A DNA stretch of 64,000 bases from contig NEEC01000030.1 of the NCBI GenBank assembly GCA_002189035.1, positions 248,001 through 312,000 of the forward strand, written 5' to 3'. Numbering within the stretch: the first letter of the stretch is position 1; each line of letters starts with the position of its first letter. Below the pieces are notes generated by a model, which had not been told where the DNA came from, did not search any database, and saw only the letters and a list, made by a program, of their open reading frames with translations. A program made the translations under genes and the position numbers. Source of the stretch: Utricularia gibba (lineage: Eukaryota; Streptophyta; Magnoliopsida; Lamiales; Lentibulariaceae). Shown here one piece after another: positions 47,401-58,718 of the stretch.

Positions 47401-48210
47401 CTCCTATAAGCTCGAATAACCTTGATTGCTGCAAAGGCATCCTCCTAAGCAACAAATATCAAATAGGTTGGGAAGTGATCAATCCATTTTCACTTTCTTC
47501 AAATGCACACAATATATACATCCATTGGATAACAAACCACATTCCAAATAATAAAAACATGAATTCCTCCTCAACTGACAACATTGTTGTTTACAATGAC
47601 AACAATTTGTAAATCCAATGCATCGAGGAACAATATACATGAAAAATTTTGACAAATATTCAATGGATTTAACATGATAAAAATAATTCAACTCCCTCAC
47701 CAACGTAAATTAGAAGAACACACATGAATTGGAATTGCAGCCAAATATATTACATATAAAAACGAGTGAAATTGAACTAAGAGATACCCAAAAATATTTA
47801 TGTACCGCTGAATTTACGAATGGAAATTCACCCAATCACAAAAGTAACCACCCGGTGGGAGAAGATAATGTGTGATGCAGAATCACATGAAAAGAAGCAA
47901 AAAGAAGAGAGGTGATGCTAGCATAAACACCCAGTCATTGAACCATTTGAAATTTTGAGAAGATAAGCCAAGGATTGGGGTAGTCACATATTTAGAATCC
48001 TAATCCCAAATTTGATAAGGGAAAAAATGTCTACAAATTATGTTAGTTTGTGGAAACCCATCCACCCAACAGGTTTCGAAACCCACTCTCATAGGTTTTG
48101 CAATTGGTTTTCAAAACTAGTGGGTGTTGGAACACCTTCTAACCAAACATAAGAAAGAGATTAAATTTTAATGAAAACTGGTCTACACCAACCAACCAAA
48201 TGAGTCCTTA

Positions 48211-48826
48211 GTGTCTTAAATTATTCATAATGCATTGAAAAAGATGAGGCCAAAAGAGGCGACTTCTCCAATATCAAATTGTCAAGAACCTCTATATAAA
48301 TGAGTGAGCAAAACCTAGAAGACAAATGTTGTCCTTACAAAAGAAGTCAGGCCTTATATATCTAGGCCATGACGCTATTCCAAGCTAGTACAAAAGGTAT
48401 GGTTAAATTCAAGATATTTCCAACTTCTCACAACTTCTTGTTGGGTTTGTTTATAAAAGGAACCAACGAATGCAACCGCTACGGTAGTTTTTCTTCTTCA
48501 TCACAGAAGATCAAAGGAGGGTTCTTGAGCCCTACTGCATGCGATTCTTGATCAGCAGCGTGCAACATTGTCATTCTCTCATTGTTGAGAAAAAACTTGG
48601 CTGGTAGAGCTTGTTCTGTTGGAGTTGTTTTTGCTTCTGTATAGAAACTCAAAGATTAGTGGAGAGTTTCCGAATCTAGTATGATCATTACCTGTGGTTT
48701 TATCAATTGGGTTTCCACGTTAAAATCTTATGTTGCTTTTTTGTTTTTGTCAACTCAAATCACATAGATGAAAATTTAGGATGAATTTGGCAACAGTTTA
48801 TATAGAGGCTCCTTCAATGGCCACCT
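48211..48826 (+). other. Non-coding DNA, possibly a decayed LTR
   Basis: Contains CCTCTATATAAATG (about 48290) and TTTATAAAAGG (about 48450), both TATA-like, and GGGTTTCCACGTTAAAATC (about 48710), a phrase often seen near the end of copia-type LTRs. No primer site follows, so this remains a suggestion. Confidence 0.35.
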
Positions 48827-49070
48827 TGTTGATAAATCCATTGATCAACAAGCCCAAAGATGCATGCAAAGCCCAAGAGAATAAGGCTCCATAGACCAGC
48901 CATTGAATGTCTTCCGACACGTTGCAGATATGGCAACTGCCACAAGTCAAAAGTAAATCTTTTGATTAGAAAATTTGTATTACAAATCATATGAACAATG
49001 AGTCTGTTTCAAGATGGGTTTTTGCCCTTCAATTTCATTTCAATATCCAAGATGGGGGTTTTTCCTTTGA
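48827..49070 (+). repeat. 5' LTR of the copia element
   Basis: Starts TGTTGATAAATCC and ends around GGGGGTTTTTCCTTTGA, next to the primer site. It is about 244 bp. The 3' LTR repeats its two ends but lacks about 145 bp of the middle. Confidence 0.82.
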
Positions 49071-49071
49071 A

Positions 49072-49083
49072 TGGTATTAGAGC
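49072..49083 (+). other. Copia primer binding site
   Basis: TGGTATTAGAGC differs by one base from TGGTATCAGAGC, the complement of the plant initiator tRNA-Met 3' end. Confidence 0.85.
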
Positions 49084-49101
49084 AAGGTTGTTAAAGTAGC
49101 A

Positions 49102-50110
49102 ATGTTGCTTGTTAATGATCCGCAACCTATAGAAGAGGATGATGGTGCACCGAGCAATGAGCATTCTCACTCTACGGACTCTCCACAAGGAATGCCAGTA
49201 GAACTTATCTCCAATTTTGTGAAACTACATGGTTCAGAAAATCCGAACCAGTCCTTAGTCAGCACTCTTCCTACTCCAAGAAACTATAAACTTTGGAGTA
49301 GAGGAGTGCACATCGCCCTTAGAGCAAAGAAAAAGTTAGCCTTTGTTGATGAGAGGCTTATTATGCCAAAAGAGTCTTCTATCTTTTATGATGACTAGCT
49401 TCAAGCGGATGCTATGGTTTTGGCATGGTTTATGAGCTCTATTTCACCTGATTTGCAGGCATCATTCAATTGTGAAACCTCTAGAGAGCTATGGATAGAA
49501 TTGCAGCAAAAATATGCTGGAAGCCCTGGTCCTATGTTATTTGAAATAAGAACAGAGTTAGCTAATCTGGTTCAAGGTAGTTCCACTATTAGCGACTATT
49601 ACACAAAACGGAAGCTCATATGGGAAGATTTTATTTCAGGAATGCCTACAACATTATGTACCTGCAGTCAACAAGTATCACTTTTCAATGTATTGAAGAA
49701 CAACTTTTTCATAGATTTTCTCATGGGGTTGAACCCTAAATATGAGGTATGAGGTTACTAGAGGTCAGATCTTGCTTATCAAGCCATTACCAACCATTGA
49801 TGAGGTTCTTTCAATGGTTCTAGGCATTGATAAATAGAAACATCTTAGTGAATCAATGAAACAAGAACATCAACATAGTGTTAGGGTCACACAAAGACAA
49901 GCAAGACCTAGATTAATGCAAGATAGGAAAAGTACATCTAGAAATTATGGAACACCAAAGGACAGTGTTGCTTTTCATCCTAGAGACAAGGGAACAAGAA
50001 AGTGTAGTTATTATCTTCTTCAGGGACATGGAGAAGACTTTGCTTCCTCATTCATGGAGTATTTGCAATGTTTAAAGAAATTCATGGAGAAAATTAGGAT
50101 AATCAACTAA
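49102..50110 (+). pseudogene. Copia gag
   Basis: Starts at ATG 49102. It has the copia gag core NYKLWSRGVHIALRAKKKL, then LWIELQQKYAG, IRTELANLVQGSSTISDYYT and FLMGLNPKYE. A TAG at 49396-49398 breaks the first frame. A small duplication (TATGAGGT repeated near 49740-49755) shifts the rest to another frame, 49856-50110. The zinc knuckle is degraded (CSYYLLQGHG where C-x2-C-x4-H is expected). Confidence 0.85.
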
Positions 50111-50229
50111 AGAAGATTGTTGAGCTCAAGGAGAAATCTCAACAATATTCCAACCTAGAGCATACCTCGGATGTTGTAGGAAAACTGGAATCTATTCCTA
50201 TCATCAACAATTTGCATCTATGTGGTAAT

Positions 50230-53200
50230 GTTGCAGCACATCATGAAAATAATCTTGTTTCTTAGATCATTGATACAAGAGCGACTACACATGTGAGTTA
50301 TTAGAGAAATAACTTTACCTCCTTATAGGCGCTCCGAGTTCCAATAAAGATTCATCTTCCAAATGGGAGTACCTATGCAATGAAATATGTAGGGGATGTT
50401 ACGCTTAGTGAAAATTTGCACATGGGAGAAGTTTTATTTATATATGAGTTTAAACAAAATTTAGTTTCAGTGCCTAAGCTCTTGGTTGAAAATGATCTAT
50501 TATGTGTTTTCAGCTCAACTACCTGTATTTTTCAGGACCGAAAGAATAAAAGGTTTAGAGGTAAAGAAAGCTTAGTCAAGGGACTCTACTAGCTAGACTC
50601 ACCTTTTTCCAAGAATAATTTCTCTTCCTTTGTTTTAGACGACATCCATTGTTTTCCTTCAAGTATTTTGTATGCTGGTGATGTTTTCTCTAAATCAATT
50701 CTATGGCATATGTGATTAGGGCATGCACCTGCACATATTCTGAGAAAACTTGATTTAATATCTTTGAAAGAGGAATCAGATTTAAAACCTTGTGAATTGT
50801 CAAGTTCACTTATCCTTTATCCTTAATACAAGTTCACTTATCCTTTAGTATTAGTGAAGGCGTTGCAAGAGATTTATTTAAAAAACTCCACATGGATGTT
50901 TGAGGACCATACAAGGTGCGCACTTTATCTAATACTCGTTCATTTCTCAGTATTGTTGATGATAAGAACAAGGGCAACTTGGACATATCTGTTGGAATAT
51001 AAATCAGAGGCAGTCAGTGCAATTAAGGATCTGATTAATAAGATAGAAAGACAATTTGAGAAGAAGGTTAAGATAATACAAACTGACAATGGAGGGGGAA
51101 TTTGTGAATGAGCAGTTGAAGTCTTTCTTTGATGAGAAAGGAATATTCCATTACACCACTTGTGTTTACACACCTGAGAAAAATAGACAAGTTGAAAGGA
51201 AACACATACATTTATTGGAGGTGGCCAAAGCTCTAATGCATCAATCCAATGCTCCAATTGAGTTGTGGGGAGAGTTGCTTCTTATGGCAACATATATTAT
51301 CAACAGGTTGCCTTCAACAAATCTACAAGGTAAAACATCAATTGAGGTGTTATTCAAATGGAAACTTGATATGTTGCAGGTATGCACTTTTGGTAGCCTA
51401 TGTTTCTATGCAGATCCATTGAAGCATATGGATAAATTTGCTACAAGGGGAAAGAAAGGAATCTTTGTTGGATATACTATGGGAAAGAAAGGATTCAAAG
51501 TATTTGACTTGGTTTCTAGGGAAGTAATTATTTCAAGAGATGTTATTTTTCATGAGGGGATTTTTCCTTACAAAGCCTGCAATCCTGTAAGTGACACACA
51601 TGGTGTATTATTGTTATTAGATACTAAGGTGTTTCAAGGCAGTTTTGAAGAATCAGGGAATGAAAACCTTATCTTTGATGAGGTTGGAGGACCTGCTCTC
51701 ACACCATTACAAGTTGACGAGCCAGATTCTGAGTTTCAAGATACATCCAATTTTACTCCTCCTGAAATTACCTTGTCAGAGCTTGCAGTAAGAAGGAGTG
51801 AGAGATACAAAACACCACCAACTTGAATGGAAGACTATATATGTTCTATCAATGAATGCAGAACAGGAGAACTTGAACCAACTAATTTTGCAAAGGCTAG
51901 CAAAGATCCAAGTTGGTGCAAAGCAATGGATCTTGAAACAGAGGCATTAGAACGCAATGGGACATGGATCCTGGTCAATCCACCAAGTAACTACAACCTG
52001 ATTGGCAGAAAATGGGTCTATAAAATTAAACCCAGTCATGATGGTACCTTGTCCAAGAAGAAGGCAAGATTAGTTGCACAAGAATATTCTCAAAAAGAAG
52101 GAAAAGGTTATGAAAATAGTTTTTCACCTGTGGCTAAAGCAACCAGCATCAAATTGGTTCTTGCTTTATGAGCTACCTATAATTGGCATTTGCATCAAAT
52201 TGATGTGACTAATGCATTCTTACATGGTCGTTTGGAAGAGGACATCTACATGAAGTCACCAGAGGGATACCCCACACAAGGAATGGTATGCAAGCTCATG
52301 AAGTCGCTATACGGACTTAAACAGGCTTCAAGACAATGGAATAAAGAACTCACCTCTAAATTATCAATGTTAGATTACAAATAGAGTCAACATGATCCCT
52401 GCTTGTTTTTCAAAGACAATGCTATGGATTTGACAGTGTTGCTCATTTATGTTGATGATTTGCTGCTAACAGGGACTTCCTTGGATGAAATCAAAATAGT
52501 GAAACAATCCTTAGATGACTGGTTTATAATTACAGTTCTTGGAGAGGTCAAATATCACCTGGGACTTCAGATCCTTAAGTCTGATAAAGGTTTATTTCTC
52601 AGTCAAAGAGCATATGCAGAAGCGATAATCGCTGATCTTAATCTTTTGGATGAACCGAATCCAGATTTTCTACTATCGCACCATTTCAGTTTTTTAGATC
52701 ATCCTAGAAAATTATTACCAAATCCTACACATTACAAAAAACTTGTTGGTCGTTTATTGTATCTTGGTTTTTCCAGATCAAACCTATCCTATTCAACACA
52801 ACTTTTAGGCCAGTTTATGGAGAATCCTTGCAAAGAGCATTGGCAAGCAAAATTACGAGAGGAAAAATATTTGAAGGGAACAGTAGATAAAGGGTTGTTT
52901 TACTTGAGAGATGGGTCACAGAGTTTGAAAGGATATTGTGACTCCAATTGGTCATGTTGTCCGTTTACCAGAAAATCCTTGATGAGATATGCTATCTTCT
53001 TTGGTACATCACTAATTTCCTAGAAAACTAAGAAACAATCCATAGTGTCAAGGTCTTTTGCAAAAGCCAAGTATCGAAGTATGGCTATGATAACTTGTGA
53101 AATCAAATGGTTAGGTTATCTTCTAATAGAGATTTGTTTTTAGACAAAAGAAGCGGTGCCGCTATTTTGTGATAGCAAAGCCGCAATCCAAATTACTAAA

Positions 53201-53392
53201 AATCCAATCTACCATGAGAGGACAAAGCACATTGAGGTTGATTGTCATATTGTGAAGAAATCTTACAAACAGAGAGTAATCTAACTGGAATACATTGGAG
53301 CGAAAGAACAAATAGCAGATTTCTTTACCATACCACTAGGGTCTAAAGAGTTTCATGCTTTCCTTTCAGATCTTGGACTCATTTTCGAATAG
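50230..53392 (+). pseudogene. Copia pol: protease, integrase, RT, RNase H
   Basis: The protease active site reads IIDTRATTH (about 50266), so the G of DTG is lost. The pre-integrase LWH...LGH lies near 50700. Integrase has IIQTDNGG, then one extra G in the G run at about 51090-51097 shifts the frame into EFVNEQ. RT and RNase H share one frame from 51089 to TAG 53390, broken by TGA 51824, TGA 52169, TAG 52382 and others after 53020. RT motifs: [44 protein letters not shown] and the catalytic YVDDLL (about 52450). RNase H ends with [11 protein letters not shown]. Confidence 0.9.
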
Positions 53393-53557
53393 TGCCTCGG
53401 CCCAAGGAGAGGAAGATTGAACGGTGCAAGTGGTGACATTTATGCATGTATTAATAGTATACCAAGTGATGGAATTCACCAAAAAGAAATTGCACACGGC
53501 ATTGAAGCGATGAAGTTAATTGATATGACCAAAGCTAGGTTGGGCCTAAGGAGGGGA

Positions 53558-53654
53558 TGTTGATAAATCCATTGATCAGTAGGCTCAAAGATGGGGGTCC
53601 ACAGTTACGCCATTGAATGTCTTTGGATATCCAAGATGGGGGTTTTTCCTTTGA
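53558..53654 (+). repeat. 3' LTR of the copia element, internally deleted
   Basis: Directly follows the purine tract. It begins TGTTGATAAATCCATTGATC and ends GGGGGTTTTTCCTTTGA like the 5' LTR, but is about 97 bp instead of about 244 bp. Confidence 0.8.
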
Positions 53655-54485
53655 ATCTTGTTTTTATATTCAACACATCTTTGCTTTGTATTCCACGCTT
53701 TTATGAAAGGATGGAGTCGGACCCATCAACCGCATAGGTTTGCACCATCAGAGATCCGACTCCCATTATCGGTCCATGTAATTGGCGTGTATCCATACAG
53801 CCCCGGCTCCCATACTTAGATTTCGTTTCTCCACCGATCGGCCACCGTCAAGTTGCCACGAGCCTACCCGATCACAACCTTCGTTCATGTCAGACCAAAG
53901 CACCGACAACGTGTCACAAATTTCCGTCGTCCGGGACAGCGGTGAACACTTGTGGTTGTGTTACCTCATCTTCGATGTTCACATTTTAGCAGGTTTCATT
54001 TATACCAATGGCATGTTCTCTGAAATCAAACAAATAAAATGGCATGAGTTTTTTACGCTCCTACCCCTTGTATTGTATAACGATATTTAAAGCAAAAAGA
54101 TGTAGACGTGGTATCTGTGCCCCAAGGATATTTTTAGGGCCTTATACTTTTTATCACAATAAATAAAGAAGATAGTGAGTCTCACAAAATATATTATATC
54201 GACGTGGCCACCTCTCCGGTCGTTGAATGAGCGCAGGATCGTGGAAGAAACTGCTGCTTTCTCCACGCTCCTTCCTTCACACACACTGCTGCAAGTTCAC
54301 ATATTCTCCTTTCCTATCTTTTCCTTCTCTTCCGCTTCAATTGGTGGACCTTTTTTGGTCTATGCTGCTTCTCCTCCGTGGATCTCTTCTTAACGGAAAT
54401 TATTGGCATATACCCTATTTTGACTTTGAAGGGTAAGGTATCCTGATTGCTGGGATTCATCATCAGGGCAGCCCTTGGCTGAGAG
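53655..54485. other. Intergenic region upstream of the PPR gene
   Basis: Less AT-rich than the transposon-laden DNA. It presumably holds the promoter and 5' UTR of the gene starting at 54486, but no TATA box can be singled out with confidence. No other gene recognised. Confidence 0.5.
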
Positions 54486-56274
54486 ATGCTGGTTCTTGCC
54501 GCGATTTCACCGATGAATAATCTGGGGTTGACCTATTTCACACCAGCCAAACGTTACGTTTTTTTCGCAACCCATCGGAGGCTTAAAGTTCCACCTTTTC
54601 ATAGAATATCTAAAAGTGGGACTGGGAGCTGGGTTTCGTTTAACGACGCCGGTACGATTGGATTGGTGAAATCTGTTGGGTTTGATGTAATGATCACCAG
54701 TGATGATGAGGAGGAAATGAGTGAAGGGTTCTTCCATGCGATTGAGGAACTTGAGCGGATGGGCCGTGAGCCGTCTGATGTTCTCGAAGAAATGAACGAC
54801 AGATTGTCCGCCCGCGAGATGCAGTTGGTTTTGGTGTATTTTGCACAGGAGGGTAGGGATTCTTGGTTTGCATTAGAGGTGTTTGAGTGGTTGAAGAAGG
54901 AAAATAGAGTAGATAAGGAGACGATGGAGTTGATGGTTTCTATTATGTGCAGTTGGTTGAAGAAATTGATCGAGGCAAATAATAAAGTGGAGGAAGTTGT
55001 TGATCTTTTGCTCGAGATGGATTGTATTGGGTTGCAGACAAGTTTCAGTATGATAGAGAAGGTGATTTCTTTGTACATGGAGGCTGGTAGCAGAGAAAAA
55101 GCAATATTGTTTGTCAAGGAGGTTTTGAGGAGAGGCATATTTTGCTTGGAGCAAGATGAAGGGAATAAGGGTGGACCGGTGGGATACTTGGCTTGGAAGA
55201 TGATGGTATTGCCGATTGCTTAAATCTTTTTTGTTTTGAATTCGGTCATTTTGGATTGCATTTGATCACTTCTAGCACCGTATATTTGATAGGTTTGCTA
55301 GCGGAAATGCATTAGGAAGGATCACTTTTAGCATACGTGTAAGCTGAAAGAGCACATATGAGTAGTGAATGCTTTGAATTATCTACGTTGCCCTCTGGGC
55401 ACCTCCAATGATCTATTTCTATGCCAATCGTGTTCTTCTTCCCTTTATATATTTCTTGCATCCCTGGTTTCTTCAGCGAAGTTCTATTTTTATACTGTTT
55501 CAGGAGGAGGGCAGCTACATGGATGCAGCAAAGTTAGTGATCCATCTCAGGGAATGTGGACTGAAGCCAGATGCATACAGTTATCTGATTGCCATGACAG
55601 CGATTCTTAAAGAGCTAAATGAATTCGGGAAGGCACTGCGAAAGCTAAGAAGTCTCAAGGACGGGATGGTTTCTGAGCTAGATGCAAATGATGTTTGGCT
55701 TACTGAGAAGTATCAACAAGATCTTCTGAATGATGGCCTTCTCGTGTCTTCTTGGGTTATCGAAGAGGGGGGGCCATCCTTTCGCGCAGTCGTACACAAG
55801 AGACTTCTTGCCATGTATGTCTGTGCTGGTCGGGGTGTTGAGGCTGAGAGACAGCTATGGGAAATGAAGCTCCTTGGCAGGGAAGCCGATGGAGATCTGT
55901 ACGACATCGTCATGGCCATATGCGCGTCTCAAAAGGAATCCAGCTCTGTCGCACGGCTCCTTACCCGAATCGATGCTGCAAGTTCCAAGAGCAAGAGAAA
56001 AACATTGTCTTGGTTGCTTAGAGGCTACATGAAAGGCGGCCACTACCAGAACGCTGCTGAAATAGTGACGAAAATGCTGGAAGCGGGATTGTATCCCGAG
56101 TTTTCGGACAGAGTTGCGGTCCTGCAGGGGCTTAGCAGAAGAATCCAGCAATCAGGTATTATGGATACTTACATCTCCCTCTGCAAACGCCTGGCAGATG
56201 TAGAACTCATCACTCCTTCCGTCATATATCTGCATCTCAAGAAACACAAGCTTTGGATCATGAAAATGGTTTGA
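54486..56274 (+). CDS. Pentatricopeptide-type protein, plastid-targeted, two exons
   Basis: Exon 1 is 54486-55205 and exon 2 is 55504-56274, giving 496 residues ending at TGA 56272. The join KMM|EEGSYMDAAKLV restores one frame across a GT-AG intron. The first 40 or so residues lack D and E and contain S, T, R and K, as in an organelle transit peptide. An acidic patch SDDEEEMSEG lies near residue 80. AAKLVIHLRECGLKPDAYSY in exon 2 fits a P-type PPR repeat, and further helical pairs follow (LLRGYMKGGHYQNAAEIV, MLEAGLYP). I recognise the family as that of Arabidopsis At2g30100, a chloroplast PPR protein; RNA binding in the plastid is inferred from the family. No stop or frameshift was seen, so it looks functional. 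An AATAAA lies 86 bp after the stop. Confidence 0.88.
55206..55503 (+). other. Intron of the PPR gene
   Basis: 298 bp, starting GTATTGCC after codon ATG and ending TATACTGTTTCAG. Reading through the donor gives a stop after six residues (VLPIA), and the exon 2 frame is open upstream only by chance. Family similarity continues directly across the proposed junction. Confidence 0.85.
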
Positions 56275-56359
56275 GTTTCGACCCAAACCCGTTTCTGATC
56301 CTTGTGAAGAAGTAGCAGCTACTGTGTGCATAGGGACGGTATATATGAATGTATACATG

Positions 56360-56365
56360 AATAAA
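56360..56365 (+). terminator. Possible polyadenylation signal
   Basis: AATAAA lies 86 bp after the PPR stop codon, in an AT-rich stretch, a reasonable distance for a plant near-upstream element. Confidence 0.5.
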
Positions 56366-56724
56366 CTGTACAACTTTGACTCTTTGACATATACAATTGC
56401 AGTAAAAAATTGCAAGAGCAGCGGAACACACTACATTTATTGCGTTTTGGATGTCCCAGGCTTCTGAGCCGGAACCAAATGCACCGTAGTGAGGGATTCT
56501 CTTGAACGAAACGTATTCGTTACTGCCACGCGATTGACATTTGGATGAAAATTTAGGAAGCCAAAATCCTTTTTTTTTTGTTTTTTTTTTTTTGTTTCAG
56601 GTTCATGTTAATGAAGATCAAGAGGATAAGAAAACAAGTGAAAATCCATATTCAGATTCCTACGACAGGCAGAGAAGAATGCTGAATCCAGAAATGAGGC
56701 AACTCATTTGGGAATCTTCGCTGT

Positions 56725-58065
56725 TTATTCAGATCTGTTTGCGTACCTTTCTACCTTATCATCGTTGAGATTGATCCCCACCATCGCCTCCCCTAGGCCG
56801 CAGCAGATCTCCGCCAACACCTCAGGGTCACTGTAATGAGTAACCGCCTAAACTATAGCACGAGCTCGGCGAGCTGGGTCGCGGCTCTTGAAGACGCCGG
56901 ATCCCACGAAGAAGCCGTCGCAACCTAGCTACATCATCAGTGCGGCGTCTGCCGGAGTTGCTACTCCTCCTGCGGCGAAGTGGACCACAGGAAGACGGCC
57001 CAGCTGCTTCGCCTGCATCACGAGGTCGTAAGGCGCCTGAATCGTCTTGGCGAAAGTGAAAACCTCGTCATCGTCCATATTACGGAGAACCCGGATATTG
57101 CCCATCACAGACCTCACATGGCGCACCGCCTCGATGATGTTTCCGGTGCCAGCTTCGCCTTTTGAATGCGGCGGAGGGCCTCGCCCAGATTCCGGCATCC
57201 GCAGACGAAGGGGATGCGGAGTTATGCCTGTTGATGTGATTCACGTCGTCGGCTGGGGTGAGCACCTCCGACTCATCAACGTAATCGATACCAATCGCCT
57301 CGAGGATCTGAGCCTCCACGAAATGACCAATTCTTGCCTTCGCCATGAAGGAGAATGAAGATAATTCTGAGGTAAAAGCGAAGCGCAGCATTCAGCTGTC
57401 TGCATTGAAACAATTCGAGAGAATACAGCGATGAAGTGTCGAAGAAAGAAAAAAACCAGTGCTGCTGAATTGGGGATTATCATTATGGATACCTATGCCG
57501 CAAAGTGGGCTTCACAAATGCCAGGTCCAGACCACGAAGGCCCAGTCTGCAATACAGCTAGGCCTGTCTTGTTATCACCATACCAAATCACATAAAAGGC
57601 CTACTCTAGAATCTAACTGCTGGAGGCTACAGATGAATTAGCCGTGGCAACAATAACGGCTAATTTCAATTGTCTATAAATGTATGTAAAATGATCTAGA
57701 CATTGTGACTTTCAATCATTACATTCTCTTCATAACCATTCTCATACCTCAAAATACCATATCCAAGAACCTCTACACACACGCCATACTGCTTTCACGC
57801 CATACCCGGAATCGTAACCGCCTGCTAAATTTCCGCGGATCAGACATCCTTGCGACGTCTCCCTGCGCAGGAATGTCCACTGGGACCCTCTGTAGGGCAT
57901 GACGGCCTCCTCCGCGATGTGAGCTTGCTCCGGCGTGACGACATCCATAATAACACCACCACGGAGCATCTGCGTGAGACCCACCTTCAGTGAAAGGAAA
58001 TTGCTTGGCGGCGGTTCCGTAATTGCCCGATTTCCGTAGACGTTGAAGATGCCGCTCTCCACCAT
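56725..58065 (-). pseudogene. PDX1: PDX1 pseudogene (pyridoxal 5'-phosphate synthase subunit)
   Basis: Read on the minus strand, ATG at 58065 begins a PDX1-like N-terminus (YGNRAITE, then LSLKVGLTQMLRGGVIMDVV). Later come [93 protein letters not shown] and the C-terminus VERYANRSE with its own TAA at 56727. The intact enzyme makes vitamin B6 in the cytosol. This copy is dead: a 350-bp or so insertion splits it near 57400-57760, deletions and frameshifts hit the N-terminus and the segment near 57160-57245, and two glutamine codons have become TAG (near 56930 and 56855). No introns are visible, which is normal for plant PDX1 genes. Confidence 0.9.
57400..57760. other. Unknown insertion inside the PDX1 pseudogene
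   Basis: About 350 bp with no PDX1 similarity lie between the segment ending near 57760 and the one resuming at MAKARIGH (about 57345). It contains no ORF with a recognised motif and I found no clear terminal repeats. Confidence 0.5.
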
Positions 58066-58099
58066 TATAATCGTCAACGGTAGAATCGAGGATTGGGGT

Positions 58100-58640
58100 G
58101 TGATAGGGGATAAATCAGTCGAGGGTAACCGATTCCTAAAAGGCTGCCAAAAGGGGACTCTGAGGGGATAATGCCAGTCGACAGACCGATATCTGTCAGA
58201 AATCTGACAGGTATGGCCATATGACACAGTTTGGAAAGCGGACGAATTACGGCATAACAGGCGGTCGATATCTGAAAAGCGAGATCGTATAGCAGTTGCA
58301 GAAAGCAACCGGTATTTGCAGATGTCAGGGTTCAGTCAGATTGAGCTCTCCTATAAATAGAAGGAATTATGACGAACGCCGAAAAGGAGAGGGGGGGAAA
58401 AAAAAGAGGATTCTTCAACTTGTATTCTCTTCTTCACCACCTCCATCTAGTGGAAACCTTTTCCGGTGAGCTCCGGTAGCTCCGTAGTTTTTCCGCTTTC
58501 CGGCGGTTTCCACGTAAAAATCTTTGCTCATTTTTACTTCAATTGAACCAATCATGAAAAACGCGACTAAGTGCGACAGTCCCGATCGCACCTAACACCT
58601 TAAATCGACCTCCCGCCGAATACCGATTTCACTCGTAACA
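58100..58640 (+). repeat. 5' LTR of the Tat element
   Basis: Ends ACTCGTAACA directly before the primer site. TATAAATA at 58352-58359 is a good TATA box, and a purine run (GAGAGGGGGGG then A-rich) lies near 58387. The left boundary is a guess. Confidence 0.7.
58352..58359 (+). promoter_or_regulatory. TATA box in the Tat LTR
   Basis: TATAAATA, about 290 bp before the LTR end, fits the U3 promoter of an LTR retrotransposon driving the element. Confidence 0.65.
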
Positions 58641-58644
58641 TTTT

Positions 58645-58661
58645 TGGCGCCCACCGTGGGG
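58645..58661 (+). other. Tat primer binding site
   Basis: TGGCGCCCACCGTGGGG, four bases after the LTR end, is a recurrent primer-site sequence of plant Ty3/gypsy elements of this lineage. I do not name the tRNA. Confidence 0.75.
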
Positions 58662-58718
58662 CCCTGTTCTACAGCCCCACTTGAGAAACCCACAGGAGCC
58701 ACCCGTTAATCACGGATC

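Larger units (their letters stand above)
46096..48207. mobile_element. PIF/Harbinger-type DNA transposon, decayed
   Basis: The left end GAGCTCGTTTGGTTGG and the reversed right end GGACTCATTTGGTTGG form terminal inverted repeats with three mismatches in 16. The flanks are TTA at 46093-46095 and 48208-48210, the 3-bp duplication expected for this superfamily. It is 2112 bp. A weak transposase-like stretch lies on the minus strand near 47200-47400. Internally there are directly repeated segments at 46727 and 46922. Confidence 0.78.
48827..53654 (+). mobile_element. Ty1/copia retrotransposon, full-length but inactive
   Basis: Short LTRs that both start TGTTGATAAATCCATTGATC (48827 and 53558) flank gag, protease, integrase, RT and RNase H in the copia order, integrase before RT. 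An initiator-tRNA-Met-type primer site follows the first LTR, and a purine tract AAGGAGGGGA (53548-53557) precedes the second. The coding region carries stops and at least two frameshifts. I did not find a matching target duplication. Confidence 0.9.

Noticed and set aside
48822-53659. Target duplication of the copia element
   Set aside because: CACCT on the left and ATCTT or TCTTG on the right do not match; the 3' LTR end is damaged, so no duplication is claimed.
56541-56768. 75-codon plus-strand ORF preceded by a poly-T and CAG, like an exon
   Set aside because: Most of it overlaps the antisense of the PDX1 pseudogene C-terminus and 3' flank, and there is no motif or partner exon.
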